Below are positions 52,686 to 61,377 of a stretch of 64,000 bases of DNA, piece by piece (the first letter of the stretch is position 1; the number at the start of each line of letters is the position of its first letter). Under the pieces are notes generated by a model that was not told the DNA's origin, did no database searches, and saw nothing but the letters and a program-made list of their open reading frames with translations. The position numbers were made by a program, and so were the translations under genes. The stretch is taken from NCBI RefSeq assembly GCF_003363715.1, contig NZ_QREV01000019.1:1-64000 (forward strand). The letters are read 5' to 3'. This DNA is from Parabacteroides acidifaciens (GTDB lineage: Bacteria > Bacteroidota > Bacteroidia > Bacteroidales > Tannerellaceae).

Positions 52686-53696
52686 TTACTTGATGTTATA
52701 ATTCATTTTACGTGTCACATCCGCTTTCTTACGAGCTTTCCGTCCGAAGACTTTGCCTAAAAGTTGCCGCCCCATGTGATGGCTGGCGGCATACGATTCG
52801 AATGTCTCCGTCCGGTAGTCGAAATCATCCTGCCAGCACTCCTGGGGAGAGACGTAACAGTAAGTGATCTTTTCGATACTGTTATCGTCCGCCTCGTTTT
52901 CTTCCAGCACAATGATGTTCTGCTTCTCAGGCACCAGGCAGGTGATCTGTCTGCGGCGGCACTCTTCGATTAGCGGAACCAGTACGGCGTCATACCGGGC
53001 ATATATCTTTGCCAGATCGAAATCCTTGTATTCGCTTTCCCCGATTTTCTGGATCGGGCGGAGTTGCAGGATATCCAGTTCGTCGCCGACCACTTCCCAG
53101 ATACGGCTCAGTTCTTCCAGGTTGTCGTTGTTGATCGTATAATTGATGCGCAACTTGAACTCCGGATGTTGTCTCTTCACCTCTGCGACATTGGCGAGCA
53201 ACTGTCGGAACAGGTCGAAACGGCCGTTCGTCATCAGATACTCGTATGTCTCGCGTGTAAAGCCGTGTGCCGAAAGCGTCAGTTCGTCCAAGCCGTTCTC
53301 TACGGCAGCGGTCAGTTGCTCTTTTGTCAACAGATTGCCGTTGGTCGTAAGCGAAACGTATGGGACCCGATATTTCTTTCCTAATGCAATGACCTTTACC
53401 AGGTCCTTGTGCAACGTCGGTTCAGCCCCGCATCCGACCTGAAGTTTCAGGGCACGGTGGAAGAGGCTGCCGGCGATGGCTTCCATCTCTTCGTATTTCA
53501 AGGAACCCCGCAGGCTTTTCCGTTTCTCCTCGTCACTGAAATAACACATCTTGCAACGGAAGTTACAGGCCAGCACCGGATCGAGAAAGACTCCGATATA
53601 CCGTTTACCCAATACATGAAACAGCCAAAGTCCCAATAGCTTGAGCCTTCTGCTCTTGATTCGCGTACCGAGGCGCAGTATGTTATAAATGTTCAT
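52686..53696 (-). CDS. Radical SAM protein of unknown function
   Basis: A 336-aa enzyme with the cluster motif LACNFRCKMCYFSDEE (Cx3Cx2C) and a barrel containing GCGAEPTLHKDLV (GGEP-like, here GAEP) and SLTTNGNLLT. The C-terminal third has few Cys (TYCYVSPQECW), so a full SPASM pair is doubtful. It begins at the base next to the CASDH-type stop and is clearly coexpressed with it. This suggests a link to polyamine or quinone metabolism, but no specific reaction can be assigned. Confidence 0.85.
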   Translation of the reverse strand: MNIYNILRLGTRIKSRRLKLLGLWLFHVLGKRYIGVFLDPVLACNFRCKMCYFSDEEKRKSLRGSLKYEEMEAIAGSLFHRALKLQVGCGAEPTLHKDLVKVIALGKKYRVPYVSLTTNGNLLTKEQLTAAVENGLDELTLSAHGFTRETYEYLMTNGRFDLFRQLLANVAEVKRQHPEFKLRINYTINNDNLEELSRIWEVVGDELDILQLRPIQKIGESEYKDFDLAKIYARYDAVLVPLIEECRRRQITCLVPEKQNIIVLEENEADDNSIEKITYCYVSPQECWQDDFDYRTETFESYAASHHMGRQLLGKVFGRKARKKADVTRKMNYNIK

Positions 53697-54890
53697 TTAG
53701 AGTTCCAGGTCCACATTGAACAGTTCGTGCCAAGGCAATCCCTGTTCGTTCAGTTCCTTCATGAATGGATCGGGATCAAACTCTTCTACGTTCCACACGC
53801 CCGGTTTCTTCCAAACGCCCTGCATGAACAGTTTGGCGCCGATCATGGCCGGAACACCTGTCGTATAGCTAACGCCCTGTGCACCGGTTTCCAGGTAAGC
53901 GGCGTGGTGGCTACAGTTATTATATACGTAATAAGTCAGCTCCTTGCCATCCTTGATACCGCGGATACGGCAACCGATGGACGTTTCGCCCGTATAGTTC
54001 TCTCCCAGATCACCCGGATTCGGCAATACGGCTTTCAAGAACTGGATCGGAACAATTTCCTGTCCGTTATACATAATCGGGTCGATGCGGGCCATGCCGA
54101 TATTCTGGATCACACGCAGGTGAGTCAGGTATTCCTGTCCGAAAGTCATCCAGAAGCGGGCACGCTTGATTGTCGGGAAGTTCTTCGTCAGGCTTTCCAA
54201 CTCTTCGTGATACATCAGGTAGGATTCTTTCGGGCCTACGTTCGGATAGTTCAACGGCTTGTGTACGGACAGCGGATCTGTTTCCTTCCATTCTCCGTCT
54301 TCGTAATACTTACCGCGCTGGGTAATCTCGCGGATATTGATTTCCGGATTGAAGTTGGTTGCGAATGCTTTATGGTGGTCACCTGCATTGCAGTCCACGA
54401 TATCCAGATATTGTATCTCGTCGAAATGATGCTTGGCAGCATAAGCCGTATATACACCTGTCACGCCCGGATCGAATCCGCAGCCCAGGATAGCGGTCAG
54501 GCCGGCATCCTCGAAACGCTTCTTGTATGCCCACTGCCAGCTGTATTGGTATTTAGCTTCGTCCAGCGGTTCGTAATTGGCCGTGTCGAGATAGCTGACA
54601 CCGTATGCCAGGCAGGCATCCATGATATGAAGGTCCTGATAGGGCAAAGCCAGGTTTACTACTAAGTCCGGTTTAAAGGCGTTGAACAGGGCAACCAGTT
54701 CTTCCACGTTGTCCGCGTCTACCTGTGCTGTCTGCACCTTTACATTTTTGATATCGGCAGCAATCTTGTCGCACTTGCTTTTCGTACGGCTGGCAACCAT
54801 GATATCGGTAAAGACATCCGCGTTCATCGCGATCTTCTTAACAGCAACGGTACTAACGCCCCCTGCACCAATCACTAATACTCTTCCCAT
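53697..54890 (-). CDS. Saccharopine dehydrogenase-family protein, probable carboxynorspermidine dehydrogenase
   Basis: A 397-aa NAD(P)-binding protein: Rossmann motif VLVIGAGGVSTVAVKKIA, DTANYEPLDEAKYQYSWQW, ILGCGFDPGVTGVYTAYAAK and QTAQVDADNVEELVALFNAF. This subgroup in Bacteroidetes makes carboxy(nor)spermidine from aspartate semialdehyde and a diamine, the alternative spermidine route completed by NspC. NspC is not in the window, so the assignment rests on family likeness. It leads a four-gene minus operon ending in recA. Confidence 0.85.
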   Translation of the reverse strand: MGRVLVIGAGGVSTVAVKKIAMNADVFTDIMVASRTKSKCDKIAADIKNVKVQTAQVDADNVEELVALFNAFKPDLVVNLALPYQDLHIMDACLAYGVSYLDTANYEPLDEAKYQYSWQWAYKKRFEDAGLTAILGCGFDPGVTGVYTAYAAKHHFDEIQYLDIVDCNAGDHHKAFATNFNPEINIREITQRGKYYEDGEWKETDPLSVHKPLNYPNVGPKESYLMYHEELESLTKNFPTIKRARFWMTFGQEYLTHLRVIQNIGMARIDPIMYNGQEIVPIQFLKAVLPNPGDLGENYTGETSIGCRIRGIKDGKELTYYVYNNCSHHAAYLETGAQGVSYTTGVPAMIGAKLFMQGVWKKPGVWNVEEFDPDPFMKELNEQGLPWHELFNVDLEL

Positions 54891-54946
54891 TTACTAATAG
54901 AATTAATCTTGTTAATATACAGTTTACAAGGTTTTAAACCTAACCA

Positions 54947-54954
54947 CAAATATA
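54947..54954 (-). promoter_or_regulatory. Promoter -7 element for the CASDH-radical SAM-bcp-recA operon
   Basis: On the minus strand TATATTTG (54954 to 54947) matches TAnnTTTG, 56 bp before the first ATG. It is the only clear promoter I find upstream of recA on this strand. Confidence 0.6.
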
Positions 54955-54995
54955 CGATGATTCTTTGAATAATCGGGTAAGGTCGGAAATAAAAA

Positions 54996-55158
54996 GATTT
55001 CCCTGCGGATGACACAAAAGTTTCTCCCTGATGGAACTAAAGTTTCTTGCCGGTGAAACAAAAGTTTCCTGCCGATGAAACTTTAGTTTCATGCTGTTGA
55101 AAAAGGTGAAACAAAAGTTTCAGAGCATTAGGGATGGTGAAACAAAAGTGCAGGCATG
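54996..55158. repeat. Degenerate tandem array C, 22-bp period, core word GTTTC
   Basis: GTTTC recurs at 55020, 55042, 55064, 55086 and 55117, with variants at 54997 (ATTTC) and 55149 (GTGCA). The spacing is 22 bp for three steps, then 31 and 32 bp. The unit reads GTTTC-n-TGCCG-n-TGAAAC-nAAA, so each junction is a palindrome (GAAAC-AAAA-GTTTC). It lies between plsC and the CASDH promoter, in a 284-bp gap without any gene. Same period as arrays A and B. Confidence 0.75.
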
Positions 55159-55174
55159 CCGGATACGGCAATTC

Positions 55175-55909
55175 TTAGAACTTAATGCTGCCGGTAACAG
55201 CCTGCTCGATTTCAGTGAAAAGTTCGGGGAAAGGTTTTGCTTTCGCCGGAATTGGGTCGTGGATGATCAGTTCGATGCAGTTGCCGAGCCCTAAAGGGAA
55301 GTAGCCCCATTTTGTTATTTTCCATGCGTTGTTGATAGTGATTGGTACGACGTAGGCCGACGGAGCATACTTGGTGAGGATTTTCAGTCCGTTTTCGGCA
55401 AAAGGACGGGGTTTGCCTGTTTTGCTTCGTGTCCCTTCCGGGAATATGACTGCCGAACGTTTGTTTGTTTCAATATATTCAGCCATTACACGGATGGCAG
55501 TCAGTGCCTGTTTGGGGTCTTTCCGGTTGATAAGCACAGAACCGCCGTGGTTGAGGTTGTATGAAATGCTGGGAATACCTTTACCTAATTCGATTTTACT
55601 GATAAACTTGGGATGTACCTTGCGCATGAACCAGCAAATGGTGGTGATGTCGTACATGCTCTGGTGGTTCGAGGCAATTATAAGAGGCAAGCCGGTCGGG
55701 AGCTTTTCTAATCCGCTCACTTTGTATCTTGTGCCTAATATGCGTGTGTTAGCGACTAAGAAGAAATTCATGACATCCACACTCTTTTTATGTGCTTTAT
55801 AACCAAAGAGGTTGAAGCATACCCACTGTACCGCGTGGAAGCATCCCAGTGTAATTCCGAATAACAAATAGTAGATAGCTGAAAGCGGATACGAAATGAT
55901 TTTTTCCAT
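55175..55909 (-). CDS. plsC: 1-acyl-sn-glycerol-3-phosphate acyltransferase (PlsC family)
   Basis: A 244-aa membrane-associated acyltransferase making phosphatidic acid. The catalytic HxxxxD motif is in SNHQSMYDITTI and the glycerophosphate-binding FPEGTRS motif is in AVIFPEGTRSKTGKPR, followed by PFAENGLKILTKY and PVTINNAWKI. An N-terminal hydrophobic helix (about 5-30) anchors it. Monocistronic, with its own -7 element; its end faces array C. Confidence 0.93.
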   Translation of the reverse strand: MEKIISYPLSAIYYLLFGITLGCFHAVQWVCFNLFGYKAHKKSVDVMNFFLVANTRILGTRYKVSGLEKLPTGLPLIIASNHQSMYDITTICWFMRKVHPKFISKIELGKGIPSISYNLNHGGSVLINRKDPKQALTAIRVMAEYIETNKRSAVIFPEGTRSKTGKPRPFAENGLKILTKYAPSAYVVPITINNAWKITKWGYFPLGLGNCIELIIHDPIPAKAKPFPELFTEIEQAVTGSIKF

Positions 55910-55964
55910 TTTATCCTTTAAATTGTATTTTGTAAATTTGACTTTATCCTCATTAACGAAGTAA

Positions 55965-55972
55965 CAAAAGTA
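55965..55972 (-). promoter_or_regulatory. plsC promoter -7 element
   Basis: On the minus strand TACTTTTG (55972 to 55965) matches TAnnTTTG, 56 bp before the plsC ATG. Confidence 0.6.
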
Positions 55973-56058
55973 TAAAAAAAATTCTACTTTTGAACCTCCG
56001 GTTTCTCTCAGAGGCTTTCTTTTTTTATCTTACATTATAATAAGGTCCATATATTTCC

Positions 56059-56066
56059 TATCTTTG
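56059..56066 (+). promoter_or_regulatory. aspS promoter -7 element
   Basis: TATCTTTG matches TAnnTTTG, 71 bp upstream of aspS. Confidence 0.65.
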
Positions 56067-56136
56067 CGGCGGTTTACATATCATTTTATTTGTTTGTGAC
56101 CAAATTGATTTTATAATAGTTTAAAATATAAATATA

Positions 56137-57894
56137 ATGTATAGAACAAGAACTTGTGGCGACCTGCGCCTTGCTGACGAAGGCCTGGTGATTACGCTGG
56201 CCGGCTGGGTGCAGAAAACCCGTAAAATGGGTGGTATGACGTTCGTGGATATCCGCGACCGCTATGGTATTACGCAATTGGTGTTTAACCAGGAAGTGGA
56301 TGCTGCTCTTTGTGAGAAAGCGAATAAACTGGGACGCGAATATGTTATCCAGGTAACAGGAACCGTTCGCGAACGTTCCAGCAAGAATCCGAACATTCCT
56401 ACCGGTGAGATCGAAATTATCGTTTCAGACTTGAATATCCTGAATGCAGCCGTAACTCCTCCCTTCACGATTGAAGACGAGACGGACGGAGGTGACGACC
56501 TGCGTATGAAATACCGTTATCTGGACTTGCGTCGTAACGCTGTCCGCAAGAACCTGGAACTGCGTCATAAGATGGCTTTCGAGGTGCGTAACTATCTGGA
56601 CAAGCAGGGTTTCCTGGAAGTGGAAACTCCGGTGCTTGTAAACTCCACTCCGGAAGGGGCCCGCGACTTTGTGGTGCCTTCCCGCATGAATCCCGGACAG
56701 TTCTATGCATTGCCGCAGTCTCCGCAGACATTGAAGCAATTGCTGATGGTTTCCGGTTTCGACCGCTATTTCCAGATCGTTAAATGTTTCCGCGATGAAG
56801 ACCTGCGCGCAGACCGCCAGCCGGAATTTACACAGATCGACTGCGAGATGAGCTTCGTGGAACAGGAAGATGTGTTGAATATTTTCGAAGGAATGGCCAA
56901 ACACCTGTTCAAGACCATTCGTGGTGTCGAGATAAAGGAAGCGTTCCCGCGTATGACTTGGCACGATGCCATGAAATATTACGGAAGCGATAAGCCGGAC
57001 TTGCGTTTCGGCATGAAGTTCGTCGAGTTGATGGACATCATGAAGGGACACGGTTTCTCCGTATTCGACGGTGCTGCCTATATCGGTGGTATCTGTGCGG
57101 AAGGTGCAGCGACTTACACCCGCAAACAGCTGGATGCGCTGACGGAATTTGTAAAACGTCCGCAGATCGGCGCGAAAGGCATGGTTTATGCCCGCGTGGA
57201 AGCAGACGGCAACGTGAAATCGAGCGTAGATAAATTCTATACACAGGAAGTGTTGCAGCAGATGAAGGAAGCCTTCGGTGCAAAACCGGGCGACCTGATC
57301 CTGATCCTTTCCGGTGACGATGCGATGAAGACCCGCAAACAGCTTTGCGAATTGCGTCTGGAAGTGGCCGGTCAGTTGGGACTGCGCGACAAGAACAAGT
57401 TTGCTTGCCTGTGGGTGATCGACTTCCCGCTGTTCGAGTGGAGCGAAGAAGACCAGCGTTTCTATGCTATGCATCACCCGTTCACATCTCCCAAACCCGA
57501 AGATATCCCGTTGCTGGATAGCGATACGGGAGCCGTTCGTGCGAATGCGTACGATATGGTTATCAATGGCGTTGAAGTGGGTGGCGGTTCTATCCGTATC
57601 CATGACAGCAAATTGCAGGATAAGATGTTCCAGTTGTTGGGCTTCACCGAAGAAAAGGCGCAGGAGCGTTTTGGCTTCCTGATGAATGCCTTCAAATATG
57701 GTGCGCCTCCTCATGGCGGTTTGGCTTATGGCCTGGATCGTTGGGTGTCTCTGTTTGCCGGCCTGGATTCTATCCGCGACTGTATCGCATTCCCGAAAAA
57801 CAATTCCGGTCGCGATGTCATGTTGGATGCTCCCGGTCAGCTGGACGATTCGCAGTTGGAAGAACTGTGCCTGAAAGTAGATATAAAGGAATAA
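56137..57894 (+). CDS. aspS: Aspartate-tRNA ligase
   Basis: A 585-aa class II synthetase. Domain order: N-terminal OB-fold anticodon-binding domain ([20 protein letters not shown]), catalytic core with motif 2 ([18 protein letters not shown]), bacterial GAD insertion (about 280-410), and motif 3 near the end ([15 protein letters not shown]). The length is typical of bacterial AspRS. Whether it is discriminating or non-discriminating cannot be judged here. The nif3-like gene follows after a repeat-rich gap. Confidence 0.98.
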   Translation: MYRTRTCGDLRLADEGLVITLAGWVQKTRKMGGMTFVDIRDRYGITQLVFNQEVDAALCEKANKLGREYVIQVTGTVRERSSKNPNIPTGEIEIIVSDLNILNAAVTPPFTIEDETDGGDDLRMKYRYLDLRRNAVRKNLELRHKMAFEVRNYLDKQGFLEVETPVLVNSTPEGARDFVVPSRMNPGQFYALPQSPQTLKQLLMVSGFDRYFQIVKCFRDEDLRADRQPEFTQIDCEMSFVEQEDVLNIFEGMAKHLFKTIRGVEIKEAFPRMTWHDAMKYYGSDKPDLRFGMKFVELMDIMKGHGFSVFDGAAYIGGICAEGAATYTRKQLDALTEFVKRPQIGAKGMVYARVEADGNVKSSVDKFYTQEVLQQMKEAFGAKPGDLILILSGDDAMKTRKQLCELRLEVAGQLGLRDKNKFACLWVIDFPLFEWSEEDQRFYAMHHPFTSPKPEDIPLLDSDTGAVRANAYDMVINGVEVGGGSIRIHDSKLQDKMFQLLGFTEEKAQERFGFLMNAFKYGAPPHGGLAYGLDRWVSLFAGLDSIRDCIAFPKNNSGRDVMLDAPGQLDDSQLEELCLKVDIKE

Positions 57895-57908
57895 TGTGAT
57901 AATTGGGT

Positions 57909-57974
57909 AATGTGCCAATATGCCAATGAAAGAGATTGGCACATTGGCATATTGACAAATTGATAAATTCATTG
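57909..57974. repeat. 8-bp degenerate tandem repeats with alternative hairpins before nif3
   Basis: Five adjacent 8-bp units lie at 57935-57974 (ATTGGCAC, ATTGGCAT, ATTGACAA, ATTGATAA, ATTCATTG). The preceding bases (57909-57927) hold the inverted complements in swapped order. Two mutually exclusive stems result: 11 bp (57909-57919 with 57935-57945) and 10 bp (57918-57927 with 57943-57952). The array abuts the nif3-like ATG at 57978. Confidence 0.65.
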
Positions 57975-57977
57975 ATT

Positions 57978-59075
57978 ATGGTAAGGGTTAAGGATATTCT
58001 GAAAGAAATCGAGCAATACGCTCCGTTGCCATTGCAGGAAAGCTTTGACAATGCAGGTGTGCAGGTCGGGGATGTGAATCAGCCTGCCACCGGTGCGCTT
58101 CTTTGCCTGGACGTGACCGAAGAGGTGGTCGACGAGGCGATAGAGGCGGGTTGCAACCTGATTATTTCTCATCATCCTTTGGCCTTTAAAGCATTTAAGT
58201 CTCTGACGGGTTCTACCTATATCGAGCGGTGTATGATGAAGGCGTGCAAGTATGATCTGGTGGTCTATGCCGCCCATACCAATCTCGATAATGCGGCGGG
58301 AGGCGTGAACTTCCGCCTGGCGGAACTGATCGGGCTGGAAAATGTGCGTGTCTTGAGCCCGCAGAAAGGGGCTTTGCTGAAGCTGGTCACTTTTGTGCCG
58401 GAAGCCTATGCCGAACTGGTTAGAACCACTCTGTTCAATGCCGGGGCCGGGACTATCGGGGACTATGATTCCTGTAGCTTCAACCTGCCGGGGAGTGGAA
58501 CGTTCCGTGCAGGCGAAGGCACGAACCCGTTCTGCGGTGAAATAGGCGAGTTGCATGTAGAGCCGGAAGTGCGTATCGAAATGGTATTGCCGGCTTTCCG
58601 TAAATCGACGGTCACCCGTGCGTTGCTTTCCGTTCACCCGTATGAGGAGCCTGTATTTGACTTTTACTCCCTGGATAATGCCTGGGATCAGGTTGGTTCC
58701 GGTGTAGTGGGAGAGTTGCCCGAAGAAGAGGACGAATTGGGCTTCCTGCAACGGATAAAAGATTTGTTCCAGGTAGGTTGTGTGAAACATTCCGCCCTGA
58801 CCGGCAAACTGATACGGGAAGTCGCTTTGTGCGGAGGCAGCGGCGCTTTTCTGATCAAGGATGCGATCAGTTATGGTGCGGACGTTTTCATCACGGGAGA
58901 GGCTAAATACAATGATTTTTACGATGTCGAGGACCGTATTCTGCTGGCTGTTATAGGTCATTATGAAAGCGAAGTCTGTACAAAAGACATCTTTTATAAG
59001 ATAATATCGAAAAAATTCCCTACCTTTGCGGTACATTTTTCGAATGTTAATTCAAACCCGGTAAAATATTTATAG
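57978..59075 (+). CDS. Nif3-like dinuclear metal-centre hexameric protein
   Basis: A 365-aa member of the Nif3/YbgI/YqfO family, with a central PII-like insertion (about 125-235; RALLSVHPYEEPVFDFYSL). Metal ligands are in NLIISHHPLAFKAFKSL, VYAAHTNLDNA and the late FITGEAKYNDFYD and LAVIGHYESE. Reported roles for relatives include GTP cyclohydrolase-like activity and cell-division or damage links, none settled. The frame runs up to 57936, but those codons are translated repeat; 57978 is chosen. An internal promoter for the next gene lies in its 3' end. Confidence 0.9.
   Translation: MVRVKDILKEIEQYAPLPLQESFDNAGVQVGDVNQPATGALLCLDVTEEVVDEAIEAGCNLIISHHPLAFKAFKSLTGSTYIERCMMKACKYDLVVYAAHTNLDNAAGGVNFRLAELIGLENVRVLSPQKGALLKLVTFVPEAYAELVRTTLFNAGAGTIGDYDSCSFNLPGSGTFRAGEGTNPFCGEIGELHVEPEVRIEMVLPAFRKSTVTRALLSVHPYEEPVFDFYSLDNAWDQVGSGVVGELPEEEDELGFLQRIKDLFQVGCVKHSALTGKLIREVALCGGSGAFLIKDAISYGADVFITGEAKYNDFYDVEDRILLAVIGHYESEVCTKDIFYKIISKKFPTFAVHFSNVNSNPVKYL
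59021..59028 (+). promoter_or_regulatory. Internal promoter -7 element for the zinc-ribbon gene
   Basis: TACCTTTG matches TAnnTTTG, 49 bp before the ATG at 59077 and inside the end of the nif3-like coding region. Confidence 0.5.
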
Positions 59076-59076
59076 A

Positions 59077-59841
59077 ATGGCTACAGATAAACAATCAGCT
59101 GAAAAAGAGATTACAGTTGAAGAAAAGCTTTCTACACTGTATCAGCTTCAGACGATGATGACTGAAATTGATAAGATCAAAACGCTTCGCGGCGAGCTTC
59201 CTTTGGAAGTGCAGGACCTGGAAGATGAGATCGCAGGTCTGGAAACACGTCTTCAGAACTATCAGACAGAAATCAAGGACTTTGAGAATGCTGTTGTAGA
59301 ACAGAAACATAAGATCACGGAGTCTACCGGTCTGATTGAAAAATATAAAACGCAGTTGGATAACGTGCGTAACAACCGTGAATTCGACAACTTGTCTAAA
59401 GAAATAGAATTCCAGGGGCTTGAGATCGAATTCTCAGAAAAGAAGATTCGTGAATTCGGAGAAGCGATCGTTCAGAAGAAAGCCGAGATTGCCGAACTGA
59501 CCGAAAGACTGGACGGCCGTAAAGCCGATTTGACTCTGAAGCAGAGTGAACTGGAACAGATCATTTCCGAGACAAAGCAGGACGAAGAAAAATTGCGTGA
59601 AAAAGCAAAGAAACTGGAAGCGAATATCGAACCGCGTCTGTTGACTGCTTTCAAACGTATCCGTAAAGGTGCGCGTAACGGTCTGGCTGTCGTATATATC
59701 CAGCGTGATGCTTGCGGTGGTTGCTTTAACAAGATCCCGCCCCAGAAGCAGATGGATATCAAATTGCGTAAGAAGATTATCGTTTGCGAATATTGCGGTC
59801 GTATCATGATCGACCCTGAATTGGCAGGCATAGAAGAATAA
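59077..59841 (+). CDS. Coiled-coil protein with C-terminal C4 zinc ribbon
   Basis: A 254-aa cytoplasmic protein. Residues 30-185 form a long antiparallel coiled coil (charged Glu/Lys heptads); the C-terminal domain has two CxxC pairs (ACGGCFN and VCEYCGRIM) that bind zinc. This is the family called zf-RING_7, CT398-like in Chlamydia, often next to a Nif3 gene, as here. Function is unknown; contact with nucleic acid or a secretion ATPase has been suggested for relatives. It lies 1 bp after nif3 and 4 bp before tilS. Confidence 0.88.
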   Translation: MATDKQSAEKEITVEEKLSTLYQLQTMMTEIDKIKTLRGELPLEVQDLEDEIAGLETRLQNYQTEIKDFENAVVEQKHKITESTGLIEKYKTQLDNVRNNREFDNLSKEIEFQGLEIEFSEKKIREFGEAIVQKKAEIAELTERLDGRKADLTLKQSELEQIISETKQDEEKLREKAKKLEANIEPRLLTAFKRIRKGARNGLAVVYIQRDACGGCFNKIPPQKQMDIKLRKKIIVCEYCGRIMIDPELAGIEE

Positions 59842-59845
59842 GTAG

Positions 59846-61180
59846 ATGCGCGACGTTGTACGTGCATATATAGAGAAATATCAGTTGCTTACAGAAAGCC
59901 TTCCGGTTTTGGTCGGCGTAAGCGGCGGAGCAGATTCAATAGCCCTACTCACCTTTTTGGTGGAGTCGGGCTATTCCTGTATTGCGGCGCATTGTAATTT
60001 CCATTTGCGGGGCGACGAATCCATGCGCGACGAACAGTTCACGAGGGAATATGCAGGGCAGTTGAATGTGCCTTTCCTGAAAGTGGATTTCGATACCCGG
60101 CAATATGCGGCGGAACGTCATCTCTCGATTGAAATGGCAGCGCGTGAATTGCGCTATAATTGGTTTGAAGAGCAGCGTCTCGCAACAGGGGCGCAGGCCA
60201 TTGCCGTAGCCCATCACCGCGACGACAGTGTGGAGACGCTTTTGATGAATCTGGTACGCGGGACCGGTATCCGGGGAATGAGCGGCATCCGGCCGAGGAA
60301 TGGGTTTGTGGTACGTCCTTTGCTTGCCGTAAGTCGTGCGGATATCCTGGAGTGGCTCGCCGGCCGTAACCTGAGATATGTCACAGACAGTACAAACGAA
60401 TCGGATGCCTATACCCGTAACTTTATCCGCCTGCGTGTCCTTCCTCTTTTAGAGGAACTCAATCCTTCTGTCAAGACGGCTATAGCCCGTACTTCCGAAC
60501 ATCTGGCGGCTGCCGAAGCCGTTTATCTGCATGTCGTGGAGGAGGCGAGGGGGCGTGTTGTCGAACCGGGCGACCGTCTTTCCATTGCGGCTTTAATGCG
60601 TTATCCTTCTCCGGATGCTATCTTGTATGAACTGCTCAAAACCTATAACTTTACCCGACTGGTAGCGGAAGCTGTTTATCTCTCCCTGACGAAAGAACCG
60701 GGCAAAGTCTTTTATTCTTCGACTCACAGACTGATAAAAGACCGGGATTATCTTTTGCTTTCCCCCCTTGTAAAAGAAGAGGTCAAAGAATACATCCTGA
60801 CCGGTGATGAACAGAACTGGTCAGGACCCGTTGAACTTTCTTTCGAAAAGGTTGTTATTAAGGAAGATTTCCACATCCGGAAAGATAAGAATATCGCCTA
60901 TTTTGATTACGACAAGCTGACTTTCCCGCTTACATTGCGTACCTGGAAAGAAGGAGACTGGTTTATTCCTTTCGGAATGAAAGGGCGTAAGAAACTGAGC
61001 GATTATTTTTCGGATCGTAAATTCAGTCGTCTCGACAAGGAACAAACGTGGCTTTTATGCAGTGGAGACGCTGTTATCTGGGTTGTGGGAGAACGGCCGG
61101 ATAACCGTTTTTGTTTGGACAAAATGACTAAAAGCGTGTTAGTTGTGCATTTTTTTCCGACAAAAAGCGAGAGTAAATAA
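59846..61180 (+). CDS. tilS: tRNA(Ile)-lysidine synthase TilS
   Basis: A 444-aa N-type ATP pyrophosphatase that makes lysidine at C34 of tRNA-Ile(CAU). The PP-loop LVGVSGGADSIALLTFLVE is at residues 22-40, followed by HCNFHLRGDESMRDEQF and VAHHRDDSVETLLMNLVRGT. A TilS C-terminal domain (about 370-440; LTLRTWKEGDWFIPFGMKG) completes it. Essential in most bacteria. Close packing with the zinc-ribbon gene implies cotranscription. Confidence 0.96.
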   Translation: MRDVVRAYIEKYQLLTESLPVLVGVSGGADSIALLTFLVESGYSCIAAHCNFHLRGDESMRDEQFTREYAGQLNVPFLKVDFDTRQYAAERHLSIEMAARELRYNWFEEQRLATGAQAIAVAHHRDDSVETLLMNLVRGTGIRGMSGIRPRNGFVVRPLLAVSRADILEWLAGRNLRYVTDSTNESDAYTRNFIRLRVLPLLEELNPSVKTAIARTSEHLAAAEAVYLHVVEEARGRVVEPGDRLSIAALMRYPSPDAILYELLKTYNFTRLVAEAVYLSLTKEPGKVFYSSTHRLIKDRDYLLLSPLVKEEVKEYILTGDEQNWSGPVELSFEKVVIKEDFHIRKDKNIAYFDYDKLTFPLTLRTWKEGDWFIPFGMKGRKKLSDYFSDRKFSRLDKEQTWLLCSGDAVIWVVGERPDNRFCLDKMTKSVLVVHFFPTKSESK

Positions 61181-61190
61181 AAAATATTAT

Positions 61191-61198
61191 TACATTTG
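61191..61198 (+). promoter_or_regulatory. rho promoter -7 element
   Basis: TACATTTG matches TAnnTTTG. Its start site would lie near 61205, giving rho a 5' leader of about 160 nt that contains a short ORF. Confidence 0.65.
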
Positions 61199-61296
61199 CA
61201 CAGATTTACTCCGCAGATGTGTTACTAATGATTCAAATTAGCTGAACAATCCGGTTTTCACATGAAATTATTAATTATCAAATTATAAAAGATACA

Positions 61297-61377
61297 ATGA
61301 TTGCGTTGTACGCGTACCGTACCAGGTCGTGTCGTACGCCGTTTTTATTATTCACTTCGCATTATGCAAAAATATAA
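61297..61377 (+). CDS. Candidate rho leader peptide (26 aa)
   Basis: A short frame ATG...TAA in the rho leader encodes [12 protein letters not shown] followed by [14 protein letters not shown]. Its end overlaps the first 14 bases of rho in another frame, so translation of the leader would bear on rho initiation. The nucleotide stretch over it also has inverted segments (GTACGCGTAC; CGTACGC). E. coli rho has a leader peptide (RhoL), but I cannot claim homology. Expression is unproven. Confidence 0.4.
   Translation: MIALYAYRTRSCRTPFLLFTSHYAKI

Noticed and set aside
57936-57977. N-terminal extension of the nif3-like protein (MAHWHIDKLINS)
   Set aside because: These codons are translated 8-bp repeats; the family start fits 57978.
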